Part shown: positions 14,531 through 22,519 of the stretch, in pieces
Layout: each line of letters starts with the position of its first letter
Position numbering within the stretch: the first letter of the stretch is position 1
Source: an uncultured bacterium
GTDB taxonomy: Bacteria; Myxococcota_A; Polyangia; Polyangiales; Houyiibacteriaceae
DNA: 33,837 bases
Assembly: GCA_938024995.1 (NCBI GenBank)
Contig: CALJDU010000036.1
Location: forward strand, 81,520 to 115,356
Reading direction: 5' to 3'
The notes under the pieces: generated by a model
Told to the model about the DNA's origin: nothing
The model's input: the letters and a program-made list of their open reading frames with translations, nothing else
Databases searched by the model: none
Program-made: the position numbers and the translations under genes

Positions 14531-15694
14531 ATGGTGATGCGCTTACTCCTCTTCTTCTCCATCGCGACGTCGGGATGGGTGGCAGGTCATCTCTACGTCG
14601 GTCGGCGCCTCTTCGCGGGGCTCGAAGGAACCGCGCGGAAGCGCGCGTTTGGGGTCTTCGCGGTGCTCGGCGCGCTCGGTCCGCTCACGATGGGAGGAGG
14701 GCGGCTGTTCTCCGAAGCCGCGTGGTTCGTGCCAGTGCGCTGGGCGGGCTTCATCTACATGGGCGCGTTTACGCTCGTGTTCTTTTTGGTGCTCGCGCGT
14801 GATCTCCTCCGGCTCGGCTTCTGGGCCGCGCGCCGGGGGAAGGGCGAACCGTCCAACCTCGAGCGTCGACTCTTCCTTACGAACGCGGCGAACGCGTCTT
14901 TGGTTTCCGTCGCGGGCGCGATGACCGCGTGGGGCTTCGTCGAGGCGACCCGCGAGCCGGAGCTGGAAGAGGTCGACGTTCCGATCCCGGGGCTTCCGTC
15001 CGAGCTGGATGGCTACCGAATCGCGCAGGTCAGCGACATCCACATTGGGCCGACCATCAAGGGCGACTTTTTGCGTTCCGTGGTCGCTCGCGTGAACGCG
15101 CTCGGGGCCGACGTGATCGCGGTCACCGGTGATCTCGTCGACGGCTACGTCGCGGAGCTCCGCGAACACGTCGCGCCGCTCGGCGACCTCGAGGCGCGCG
15201 ACGGGGTCTACTTCGTCACCGGGAACCACGAGTACTACTGGGGCGCCGAAGAGTGGATCGCAGAGGTCCGGCAGCTCGGTCTGACCGCGCTCCTCAACGA
15301 GCATCGCGTGATCACGAGGGGCGACAAGAAGCTGCTCCTCGCCGGCTGCACGGACTACCGCGCGGAGCGCATGCTCCCGGAGCACAAGAGCGACCCGGCG
15401 GGCGCGCGCGCAGGAGCACCGGAGTGCGATCTCTCGGTCTTGCTCGCGCACCAACCCAAGAGCGGAATCGCCGCGTCGCGCGCGGGCTACGACCTTCAGC
15501 TCTCCGGTCACACCCACGGCGGGCAGTTTTTTCCGATCACCATGTTCGTCGGGCTCGCGCACCCCGTTTCGGAAGGGCTCGGACGCATCGGTGACATGCT
15601 CGTGTACGTGAACCGCGGGACGGGGTATTGGGGACCCCCGATGCGAACTCTGGCGAAGTCCGAGATCACGCTCCTGACGTTGAGGTCCGCGTGA
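14531..15694 (+). CDS. Membrane-anchored metallophosphoesterase (YkuE-like)
   Basis: Protein of 387 residues. Four hydrophobic segments occupy the first 130 residues, followed by a calcineurin-like phosphoesterase domain. Metal-ligand motifs are complete: D169-x-H171 (SDIHIG), GDLVD (200-204), GNHEY (231-235), an 'LLAHQP' His (307) and SGHTHGGQ (325-332). Proteins of this YkuE/TMEM86-type layout act on phosphodiesters or pyrophosphates at the membrane (for example UDP-linked lipid A or lipid-linked substrates); the substrate here is unknown. ATG at 14531 is used; a second in-frame ATG at 14537 is possible. The stop overlaps the GTG of the next gene (GTGA), so the two are co-translated. Confidence 0.92.
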   Translation: MVMRLLLFFSIATSGWVAGHLYVGRRLFAGLEGTARKRAFGVFAVLGALGPLTMGGGRLFSEAAWFVPVRWAGFIYMGAFTLVFFLVLARDLLRLGFWAARRGKGEPSNLERRLFLTNAANASLVSVAGAMTAWGFVEATREPELEEVDVPIPGLPSELDGYRIAQVSDIHIGPTIKGDFLRSVVARVNALGADVIAVTGDLVDGYVAELREHVAPLGDLEARDGVYFVTGNHEYYWGAEEWIAEVRQLGLTALLNEHRVITRGDKKLLLAGCTDYRAERMLPEHKSDPAGARAGAPECDLSVLLAHQPKSGIAASRAGYDLQLSGHTHGGQFFPITMFVGLAHPVSEGLGRIGDMLVYVNRGTGYWGPPMRTLAKSEITLLTLRSA

Positions 15695-16218
15695 CTCGTT
15701 TGGTTCTCTGTCTCCTCGCGCTCACGCTTTGCGCTTGCGAAGCGAGGAGCCCGGCACGGGAGGCGCTCGAGGTGGTCGAGCCGCCGATGGTTCAGCTCGC
15801 GCCGTCACCGGTGAACAAAGCGCCAGATCGAATGCGCCCTACGCCAGACGGCCTCGATCCACGAGCCGCGACCGCGCTCGCCGGCGTGCTCACCGTCGCG
15901 ACGGAGATGAAAGAGGCCGCCATTGCGGCGGAAGCGGCCGAAGAAGACCTCTGCGTGAAGGCGTTCTTGGCGACGACCGCGGCGGCCCGGGTTGGGCGAG
16001 AAGCGCATGAGAACGGGCGGCTTCCTCGCCGGCCACCGGAGCTGGTGATCGCGCCGCGAGCGCGCTTCCTCGCGTTGTGCAGCGGGCTCCCGGATGAGGC
16101 GAAGCGCTGCGCGTCGTTCGCGCACCGGGTGGAGAACACGATCCCGTGTCGGCAGACCCGCGACGCGCTCAGCGACGGTCAGCGACGCGCGCTCGATGAG
16201 ATGTCGCACCAGCGCTGA
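15691..16218 (+). CDS. Small lipoprotein, unknown function
   Basis: Protein of 175 residues. MTRLVLCLLALTLCACEAR is a lipoprotein signal with an LCAC lipobox. The mature part is Ala/Glu/Arg-rich and mostly helical, with four further Cys residues (LCV, LCSG, RCAS, PCRQ) that could form disulfides. No family was recognised. The start is GTG at 15691, overlapping the phosphoesterase stop by 4 bp; an in-frame upstream start would put the signal peptide internally and is rejected. Its tight coupling suggests a shared envelope function with the phosphoesterase. Confidence 0.8.
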   Translation: MTRLVLCLLALTLCACEARSPAREALEVVEPPMVQLAPSPVNKAPDRMRPTPDGLDPRAATALAGVLTVATEMKEAAIAAEAAEEDLCVKAFLATTAAARVGREAHENGRLPRRPPELVIAPRARFLALCSGLPDEAKRCASFAHRVENTIPCRQTRDALSDGQRRALDEMSHQR

Positions 16219-16369
16219 CCGCTGATTCTCGGTCGGCGGTCCCTGTGCGTTTTGTGGACTCCTCCAAACGACGACCGCGCCGGATCAAACACGAGTCTTG
16301 TGTTCCATCGTGGTTGTAAGAAATTCGGCCTTCCGGGTTGTCCCAGATAACCTCGCCCGAGGAACGCCG

Positions 16370-16990
16370 ATGCACGCAGACGTAAAGCACCGCCTGATCT
16401 CTTCGACCCGTACTCGGTACACGGATCGTCTACGCGCGCTCCTCTCGCGACCATCACTCGACGTCGAGGACGCGCGTGATGGAATGGTCGATTGCTACGT
16501 CGCGACCTACTTCGGTGGGCTTGAGCGCGGCCGAAGCGGCTACTTCGGGATCGACGCGAGCGCGTCTCAGATCGAGCGGGTCGCCAAAGCGCTCATTCGT
16601 TCTCGCCTGCGCGCTTCGGGAGGGAGCTACGAGCACCCCACGATCGGCGAGCTCGACATCGTTCGCGTCGAAGTGGACGAGGAGCTACAGCTCGAGGACC
16701 TCCCGGGCGACCTTCGCGAGCTCCACGACCAGCTCTGCCGACAGCTCATCGCGAAAGCGGAGGAGTGCGGGAACGGAGCGCGGTCTGGCGTGATCGAGCG
16801 AACGTCGGCGCAAGAGTTCTTGCGTCCTCCCTCGCCCGAGCAAGAGGTCTCGCGTGGGCTTCGTGATTCGCTCGCGACCTATCTCGCGTTCGCGGCGGAG
16901 AACGTACGCGCCGGAGCGACCCTCGATGACATCAGCGAGTTCGAGAAGAAGATCGCGCGATTGGTCGCGACCCTCCGCGACTTCTCCTGA
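16370..16990 (+). CDS. Hypothetical cytosolic protein
   Basis: Protein of 206 residues, not recognised. It is hydrophilic, with no signal peptide or membrane helix. The middle contains a short acidic beta/alpha region ('GELDIVRVEVDEELQLEDLP') and the C-terminal 70 residues look helical. The start at 16370 is chosen because AGGA lies 6-7 nt upstream (CGAGGAACGCCG-ATG); an in-frame ATG at 16298 would add 24 residues with no Shine-Dalgarno. The 151-bp gap before it holds no gene and only a weak hairpin near 16217-16241. It is convergent with the phospholipase-D-like gene, 66 bp apart. Confidence 0.72.
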   Translation: MHADVKHRLISSTRTRYTDRLRALLSRPSLDVEDARDGMVDCYVATYFGGLERGRSGYFGIDASASQIERVAKALIRSRLRASGGSYEHPTIGELDIVRVEVDEELQLEDLPGDLRELHDQLCRQLIAKAEECGNGARSGVIERTSAQEFLRPPSPEQEVSRGLRDSLATYLAFAAENVRAGATLDDISEFEKKIARLVATLRDFS

Positions 16991-17056
16991 ACGTCGTTCT
17001 AGCGAGGCCGTCGCCTTGTTGAGCCTGAGCCCAACCGCCCCCGTAGCGGGAGGATG

Positions 17057-18673
17057 CTAGAGGCAGTCGCTCGGGGCGATCTCGCGGTGGTTGAGCAGCC
17101 GTACCTCCGCGCGGAGGTAGTCGTTGAACTGTCCCGCGATGCGCTCACCGCGGAGCACAACGGTGCTCTCGTTGTTCTCGGTGACGCCGCTCTTGCTGAG
17201 GTTGAGGCTCCCGGTGAACACGGCGTCGTCGACGAGGACGATCTTGTTGTGGTTGCGGACCTGCGCCCGGTCTCCCCAGCGCGCGATGTAGGTCGGGATC
17301 CCTGCTTCGCAGATGTAGTTGTCACGTGAATATTGGCTGCCCGCCTTCACGTAGTCGAAGATCGCGAAGGTCTCGACCCCACGGCGCGCGGCGTGCTTGA
17401 GCGCGACGCCGAAGCACTCGTCGGTCGCGGCGTACATCGAGACGAGCAAGCGCTCTTCTGCTTCGCCCATCAGTCCGTAGCCGTTCTCGCCGCAGTAGGC
17501 GCAGAGGAAGCGTGAGCCGCTGGCGCGACAGGCGCACTCCGCGTCGTCGGCTTCGCAGGCGGGGTTCGGAGCGTCGACCATCTCGACGCGCGCTTCTCCG
17601 CGGAGGACGTTGAGCGCGTTGTCGCCCAGCGAGAAGTACGCCTCAACCGTGGTGTCGTCGACCGCGAACGGGCCTTCTTCGCTGCGGTCCTCGGTGCAGG
17701 CGGGGCTGCACTCGGTGCAGACGCGATCATCGAGTCGGTCGCTCGCGCAGTGACGGGCGAGCTGATCGACCTCTTGTTTGAACTGCTGCGCGAGGTCTCG
17801 GTTCCCGCGGATGACGACCATGTGGTTGTGGTTCTCTTCAAGCCCGGCGACCGTCAGGTTGGTCGAGCCGACCGCGATGGTGGGCGACGCGGAGTCTGCA
17901 TCCGAGAGGATGTATTTGTGGTGCATCAGGCCGTAGCTGCGAACCGCTTCCACCTGCGCGCCACAGCTCGCGACACCCTCATATCCAAAGAGCGCGTCGT
18001 AGTAGCTGCGTCGCCCGGGCGCCTCCGACGTCTCGTCGGTCAGCACGCGGACCTCGACGCCCGCGGTCGCCGCTTCGCAAATGGCGTCGATGATCGCGGG
18101 GTCATCCATCCCGTAGATGGCGACGTCGAGCGTCTGCGTTGCGCTCTGGATGGTGTCGATCAGCGCGTTGCGGAGCTGGCCTGCGCGGTCGTCGCACTCG
18201 AAGCAATCCGGCGTGTTGTAGAAGAGCTCGACGCCAGCCTGCGGCGCGCGCTGCGTCTCGACCCGAAGGCGACCGAACGCGCGCGCTTCGCCCCAGTGCT
18301 TGAAGCGGAGCGTGTACTCCTGACAGCCCTCGGTCATCTCCGCGGGAATCGTCACGTATGGGCTTCGGCCACGCCATGAGCGGCGGGTGTAGCTCTCGGA
18401 GTTGACGACGAGCTGGATGCGTTCCCAGCTCATGTGCCGGAACTGCTGGGTGGTCACGGAGAGCCGTCCACACGTCACAAAGGTGAACTCGGGACTCGTC
18501 CCATCTGCCGGAAGCTCAAAGTCGACCTCGACGACCTCGGTCGCTCGGTCTCCTTTGAGCTCCTCAAAGGTCCCGAGATCGCCGCCGGAAACCGCGCTCT
18601 CGCTCGCGCAGCCGCCTGCCACGAGAAGCGCCACGCCCAAATACAGAGCCCATCGGTTTAGGAAGAAAGACAT
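17057..18673 (-). CDS. Exported phospholipase D-like protein with two HKD motifs
   Basis: Protein of 538 residues. The first 22 residues (ALYLGVALLVAGGC) form a lipoprotein-type signal. Residues 50-140 are a beta-rich domain. Two PLD catalytic modules follow: H251-x-K253-x4-D258 with GSTN (269-272), and H475-x-K477-x4-D482 with GSLN (488-491). Between them lies a Cys-rich insertion (about 309-395, CTECSPACTED and CACRASGSRFLCAYC), unusual for the family. The superfamily cleaves phosphodiester bonds in phospholipids or nucleic acids through a phospho-histidine intermediate. ATG at 18673 is chosen because the signal peptide starts there; the frame stays open far upstream to 19438 but that part overlaps the divergent gene and looks non-coding. 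Being outside the cytoplasm, it may act on envelope lipids or extracellular DNA. Confidence 0.88.
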   Translation of the reverse strand: MSFFLNRWALYLGVALLVAGGCASESAVSGGDLGTFEELKGDRATEVVEVDFELPADGTSPEFTFVTCGRLSVTTQQFRHMSWERIQLVVNSESYTRRSWRGRSPYVTIPAEMTEGCQEYTLRFKHWGEARAFGRLRVETQRAPQAGVELFYNTPDCFECDDRAGQLRNALIDTIQSATQTLDVAIYGMDDPAIIDAICEAATAGVEVRVLTDETSEAPGRRSYYDALFGYEGVASCGAQVEAVRSYGLMHHKYILSDADSASPTIAVGSTNLTVAGLEENHNHMVVIRGNRDLAQQFKQEVDQLARHCASDRLDDRVCTECSPACTEDRSEEGPFAVDDTTVEAYFSLGDNALNVLRGEARVEMVDAPNPACEADDAECACRASGSRFLCAYCGENGYGLMGEAEERLLVSMYAATDECFGVALKHAARRGVETFAIFDYVKAGSQYSRDNYICEAGIPTYIARWGDRAQVRNHNKIVLVDDAVFTGSLNLSKSGVTENNESTVVLRGERIAGQFNDYLRAEVRLLNHREIAPSDCL

Positions 18674-18748
18674 CGCCCGAGACGAAGCAAAGAACGATCC
18701 ACGTCCCTCGCGTCCCAAAAGCTCCGTAATTCGACACTCTTCAGCCCC

Positions 18749-18789
18749 AGGTGGCCAGCCGACCCGCCACCTTCTGGCCAGCCAGGTGG
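18749..18789. promoter_or_regulatory. Inverted and direct AGGTGG repeats in a divergent promoter region
   Basis: AGGTGGC (18749-18755) is inverted as GCCACCT (18766-18772), and CCAGGTGG recurs directly at 18782-18789, with palindromic CTGGCCAG between. The sites lie in the 153-bp gap between the divergent PLD-like and FG-GAP genes, a good place for a shared operator. Confidence 0.4.
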
Positions 18790-18826
18790 TCCCCATCTTC
18801 GGGCGAACCATGAGACCCTTTTCGTC

Positions 18827-21193
18827 ATGCGGAACGCTTGGCTGGGTTGGGTTCTCGTGATCGCGGGGATGGGTTGTGGGGACGATGATGTGACGCCGGC
18901 GGAGTGCGTGACGAGCGCCGAGTGCGACCGTTCCGAGACATGCCGAGATGGGATGTGCGTGCCCGCGCCCGATGTCGGAACGGACGCCGGAGCCGACACC
19001 GCGCCAGACGTCGCCACCGACACCTACGTCTGCTCTGCCGAGCGAATGTGCCGAGGGGGGTCGGCGTGCTGCGACGAAGGCCAGGAATGCGTCGACGGAC
19101 TCTACTGTTTCGACGTTTGCGACAACACGCGCTGCGGCGACAACGGCAGCGTGTGCTGCGGGGAAGGGCAGACCTGCTTGGACGGCGTGGTCTGCGCAGC
19201 TGACTGTGGCGACCTCGCGCTCTGCGGCGCGGACCTCGAGATTTGTTGCGAAGCCGGCGACGTCTGTCTCGCGACGGAGTGTGTCGCCCCGGGGATCGAA
19301 TGCGAAGATGACTTCGACTGCCTCGATGACGCGCTCTATTGCGAGCCGACCTTGTCGCGTTGCCTCCCGACACCGACTGACGTCGACTGCGAGCTCACAC
19401 CCGAGTTCGGAGAAGTCTCTCCACAGGTCGAGTGGCACTGGCCAGGAGCGATGGTCGGAACGCGGCTGTTCAACCGAGTCATCACCGCGCCGGTTGTCGG
19501 CGACGTCTCCGGTGACGGAGTGCCCGATGTGGTCGTGCAGGCGTACACAGGGACCGATTGGCGCGGGAGCTCCATCCTCGCGGCGATCAGCGGAGTGGAC
19601 GGCAGCACGCTCTTCACGATCGATGCCGGGGTGGCCGCGGAGGGAACCGCGCTCGCGAACTTCGACGACGACCCCGCGCTTGAGGTGGTCTACAACACCC
19701 GACCGCCGGGGGTGCGGATCGTCGATGGGGACGGCGTGACTGAGTTGGGCGTTCGGAGCTTTGGTGGCACCGCAGATCTTGGAGCGATCTCGATCGCGGA
19801 CATGAACGCGGATGGAACGCCCGACGTCGTCACCGGTTGCCGCGCGCTCAACGGGATCGACATCGCGGATCCAGCGCTCGACTTTTTCAACCTCGGGAAC
19901 TGCGGGACGCTTTACGCTGGCTTCTCATCATCGACCGTCGCGGACATTGACGGCGACGATGCACTGGAAGTGGTCACGGGAGACGTCGCGATCGACACCG
20001 ATGGCACGATCTTGTGGGGCTCTGTCGCCGGAGAAACGGCGCACGGATTGGTCGCGATCGGTGACCTCGACGACGATGGAGCACCTGAGATCGTCAAGGT
20101 GGTCGACGGCTCGCTGATCGTGAAGGACGCGGAGAGCGGCGAGGTCCGGTTCGGCCCGTGGCCGATTCCAGGTGGAGGGGTCGGCGGAGCGCCCACCGTC
20201 GCGGACTTCGATGGCGACGGTCAGCCGGAAATCTCGGTCGCAGGTCGCGGTCGCTACACCGTGTTCGATCCAGACTGTGAGGTCCCGCGTGAGCTTGGCG
20301 TGTGCGACGGGGACTCCGTGGTCCGCTGGTCTTCGCCGACTCAAGACCTCAGCAGCAGCAGCACCGGGTCGAGCGTGTTCGACTTCCAAGGAGATGGCGT
20401 CGCCGAGGTCGTCTACAACGACGAGTGCTTCCTCCACATCTTTGATGGCCGCACTGGAGCAGAGCTGCTGACCGATCCGATCGGCAACTCATCGCGTACG
20501 CTCCGTGAGTACCCGCTGGTGGTCGACGTGGACGCGGACGGCAACTCCGAGATCGTGGTCGTCGCGAACAACGATCAGATCGGCCGAGACGGTTGCATCG
20601 CCTCATGGACGCGGGCGTTCGGGACGCTCCCGCCAGAGCTCGCCACTGGAACAGCAGGCGTCTACGTCTACGGCGACCCGGAAGACCGCTGGGTCGGAAC
20701 GCGGCGCGTCTGGAACCAGTTCGGCTACCACGTTACGAACGTCGGTTCCTCTGGCGACATCCCCGAGCGCGAGCGCCCGAACTGGTCGACGGCAGGCCTC
20801 AACAACTTCCGCCAGAACGTCCAGGGCCGAGCCGTCGCGAACGCGCCCAACCTGACCGCGACGCTTGAGACCGTCGGCGCCTGCGCGTCTGGGCGCGTCC
20901 GGCTGAGCGCGATCATCCGGAACGACGGCAGCCGAGGCGTCGCGGCGGGGGTGCCGGTCGAGTTCGTCCGGATCGATCTCCCGGTGGAAGAGCGCGTCGC
21001 GGACGCCGTGACGACGACCGCGTTGCTCCCGGGCGGTTCCGAACGCGTGACCGTGGACGTCGAAGCGCCCGGCGACATCGACCTGAGGTATGAGGTGCGG
21101 GTCGACGGCGCGGAAGGCGTCGGGGTCGCGGAAGAGTGCATCGAGGGCGACAACGCCGCGCAGGCGATGGCGCGCTGCGAGACCATCTTGTAG
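18827..21193 (+). CDS. Cys-rich FG-GAP/VCBS repeat lipoprotein
   Basis: Protein of 788 residues. A signal with likely lipobox (AGMGCGDDD) is followed by an EGF-like, Cys-rich region (residues about 20-170: CCDEGQECVDGLYC, CCGEGQTC, CCEAGDVC). Then comes a beta-propeller of about seven FG-GAP/VCBS repeats, each with an Asp-rich calcium loop such as DVSGDGVPD, DMNADGTPD, DIDGDDALE, DLDDDGAPE, DFDGDGQPE and DVDADGNSE. The C-terminal 120 residues resemble a CARDB-like beta domain ('NLTATLETVGAC.SGRVRLSAIIRNDGSRGV'). Such proteins sit on the outer surface and bind ligands or partners; no enzyme motif was seen. It is divergent from the PLD-like lipoprotein gene, and the oxygenase gene starts 11 bp after its stop. 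Confidence 0.9.
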   Translation: MRNAWLGWVLVIAGMGCGDDDVTPAECVTSAECDRSETCRDGMCVPAPDVGTDAGADTAPDVATDTYVCSAERMCRGGSACCDEGQECVDGLYCFDVCDNTRCGDNGSVCCGEGQTCLDGVVCAADCGDLALCGADLEICCEAGDVCLATECVAPGIECEDDFDCLDDALYCEPTLSRCLPTPTDVDCELTPEFGEVSPQVEWHWPGAMVGTRLFNRVITAPVVGDVSGDGVPDVVVQAYTGTDWRGSSILAAISGVDGSTLFTIDAGVAAEGTALANFDDDPALEVVYNTRPPGVRIVDGDGVTELGVRSFGGTADLGAISIADMNADGTPDVVTGCRALNGIDIADPALDFFNLGNCGTLYAGFSSSTVADIDGDDALEVVTGDVAIDTDGTILWGSVAGETAHGLVAIGDLDDDGAPEIVKVVDGSLIVKDAESGEVRFGPWPIPGGGVGGAPTVADFDGDGQPEISVAGRGRYTVFDPDCEVPRELGVCDGDSVVRWSSPTQDLSSSSTGSSVFDFQGDGVAEVVYNDECFLHIFDGRTGAELLTDPIGNSSRTLREYPLVVDVDADGNSEIVVVANNDQIGRDGCIASWTRAFGTLPPELATGTAGVYVYGDPEDRWVGTRRVWNQFGYHVTNVGSSGDIPERERPNWSTAGLNNFRQNVQGRAVANAPNLTATLETVGACASGRVRLSAIIRNDGSRGVAAGVPVEFVRIDLPVEERVADAVTTTALLPGGSERVTVDVEAPGDIDLRYEVRVDGAEGVGVAEECIEGDNAAQAMARCETIL

Positions 21194-21204
21194 TAAGACG
21201 CCAA

Positions 21205-22173
21205 GTGGACGGTCGCGTCAGCGCAGAGCAGTTCGAGCGGGCAATCGGTCGCGTCGAGGAATCGATCGCCGACCCGCGAGCAGGGCTCTTTGGTCCGGAC
21301 ACGATCACGTGGACCATCGACCGCGAGTATGCGCCGTTTCTCTGCGGTGGCCGCGCGGCATTGCTCCAGCTCGCGCATCCCTTCGTGGCGCACGCGATCG
21401 ACGAACACTCCACGACCTTCGACAGCATGCTCGCGCGTTTTCAGCGCACGTTCGAGAACATGTACGCGATCGTGTTCGGAGACCTCGAGTCCGCCCTCCA
21501 CTCGGCGCGACGTGTCCGCGCGATTCACGAGTTTATTCACGGCGAGATCCTCGAGAACGTAGGACCGTTTCGGCGCGGGGATCGCTACACTGCCCACGAC
21601 CGTGAAGCGCTCGCGTGGGTCCACGCTACGCTCATTGACGGCGCGGTCCTCGGCTATGAGCTCGCGGTTCGTCCGCTCCGGATTGAGGAGAAAGAGCGCT
21701 ACTGGGCGGAGTCGATCCGCAGCGCCGCGTTCTTCGGGATTGAGCCCGGTGACGTTCCCGCGAGCTGGGGGGAATTCATCGCGTACCGCGAGCGAATGTT
21801 CGCCGAAGGGAGCGTCCTCGCCGTCGGTGAGCGAGCGCGCCGGATGGGGCAACAGCTGGTCGACCCCTCGAGCTTTCGTCCTTCGTTCGCGGGACGCGCC
21901 ATTCGCGCGCTCACGGTGGACCTGCTGCCGGAGCGAATTCGTCGCGAGTTCGGTTTCGTGTTCACGCCGCGCCGTCAGCTCGTCTCTGCGCTGGTTCGTG
22001 GATCGTTCGGCGCGACCTACAAAAGGATGCCGGCGCGCTTGCGCTTCGTCCCGGCCTACGTGGAGGCGCGGAGCCGCCTCGAAGGCACACCACGTCCCGA
22101 TCGGATCGGGCGCAAGATCGAGCGCGTGTTGACGAAGTCGATCCGCGACACGCCGGCCACCATCCCGCGTTGA
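21205..22173 (+). CDS. MpaB/DUF2236 family oxygenase-like protein
   Basis: Protein of about 322 residues of the DUF2236 family, whose characterised members include latex-clearing protein Lcp and MpaB. Recognisable parts are 'GLFGPDTITWTIDREYAPFL', 'GRAALLQLAHPFVAHAIDEHS', 'HEFIHGEI', 'HDREALAWVHATLIDGAVL' and 'F..YRERMF'. Those family members bind a b-type haem; whether this one does cannot be seen. The start is GTG at 21205, 11 bp after the FG-GAP stop; a TAGTAA box overlapping that stop lies 8 nt upstream. An ATG at 21136 in frame would overlap the FG-GAP gene and is unlikely. No signal peptide is visible, so it is probably cytosolic. Confidence 0.85.
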   Translation: MDGRVSAEQFERAIGRVEESIADPRAGLFGPDTITWTIDREYAPFLCGGRAALLQLAHPFVAHAIDEHSTTFDSMLARFQRTFENMYAIVFGDLESALHSARRVRAIHEFIHGEILENVGPFRRGDRYTAHDREALAWVHATLIDGAVLGYELAVRPLRIEEKERYWAESIRSAAFFGIEPGDVPASWGEFIAYRERMFAEGSVLAVGERARRMGQQLVDPSSFRPSFAGRAIRALTVDLLPERIRREFGFVFTPRRQLVSALVRGSFGATYKRMPARLRFVPAYVEARSRLEGTPRPDRIGRKIERVLTKSIRDTPATIPR

Positions 22174-22210
22174 TCCGCGCGTTCGAGGGACGTGATCCGC
22201 GCGGAACATC

Positions 22211-22219
22211 TGCTACGAT
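22211..22219 (+). promoter_or_regulatory. Extended -10 box of the DUF4190-like gene
   Basis: TGC-TACGAT is a good extended -10 element, 6 nt before the ATG at 22226. No Shine-Dalgarno is present, the clearest leaderless candidate in the window. Confidence 0.5.
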
Positions 22220-22225
22220 TTTCCC

Positions 22226-22510
22226 ATGGACAACCAAGCGAGTTCTGCCGCCACCACCGCGCTCATCCTTGGGCTCGCGAGCTGGGTGCTCGGGCCGCTG
22301 ATCCTCGCGATCCCTGCGATCATCATCGGGAAGCAGGAGCTCGCAAAGATCGACGCGGGGCAGTCTCCAGAAGCGGGGCGGTCGTTCGCGACCATCGGGA
22401 TGATCGCCGGCATCGTGAACGTCGTGGGCGCGGTTGTGGGGCTCGCGATCGCGTGCTGCATCTGGGGCGGCTTCATGACGCTCTTTATGGGAGCGGCCGC
22501 CGCGCAGTAG
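22226..22510 (+). CDS. Small DUF4190-like membrane protein
   Basis: Protein of 94 residues with two transmembrane segments (about 9-36 and 54-90) separated by a short loop containing 'GKQELAKIDAGQSPEAGRSFATIG'. This layout (LGLASWVLG..L.IPAIIIGK.EL..I..G....AGR..A.IG.I.G) is typical of DUF4190 proteins. These are small integral membrane proteins of unknown role, often with a leading disordered or zinc-ribbon part; here only nine residues precede the first helix. It lies 9 bp before the metallohydrolase gene, so it may share its transcript. Confidence 0.82.
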   Translation: MDNQASSAATTALILGLASWVLGPLILAIPAIIIGKQELAKIDAGQSPEAGRSFATIGMIAGIVNVVGAVVGLAIACCIWGGFMTLFMGAAAAQ

Positions 22511-22513
22511 TGC
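22508..22513 (+). promoter_or_regulatory. Possible -10 box overlapping the DUF4190-like stop
   Basis: TAGTGC overlaps the TAG stop and lies 6 nt before the GTG at 22520, the same spacing as other candidates here. The match to TAnnnT is weaker (last base C). Confidence 0.25.
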
Positions 22514-22519
22514 CGCTTG

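Noticed and set aside
14543..15562. Long minus-strand frame opposite the metallophosphoesterase
   Set aside because: Shadow of a gene with complete catalytic motifs; the product is Arg/Glu-rich without domains.
18674..19438. Upstream extension of the PLD-like reading frame by about 255 codons
   Set aside because: It overlaps the Cys-rich FG-GAP gene on the other strand, has Arg/Pro-rich low-complexity composition, and would place the signal peptide internally.
20725..22209. 494-codon minus-strand frame opposite the MpaB-like gene
   Set aside because: Typical high-G+C antisense frame; the plus-strand protein has clear family motifs.
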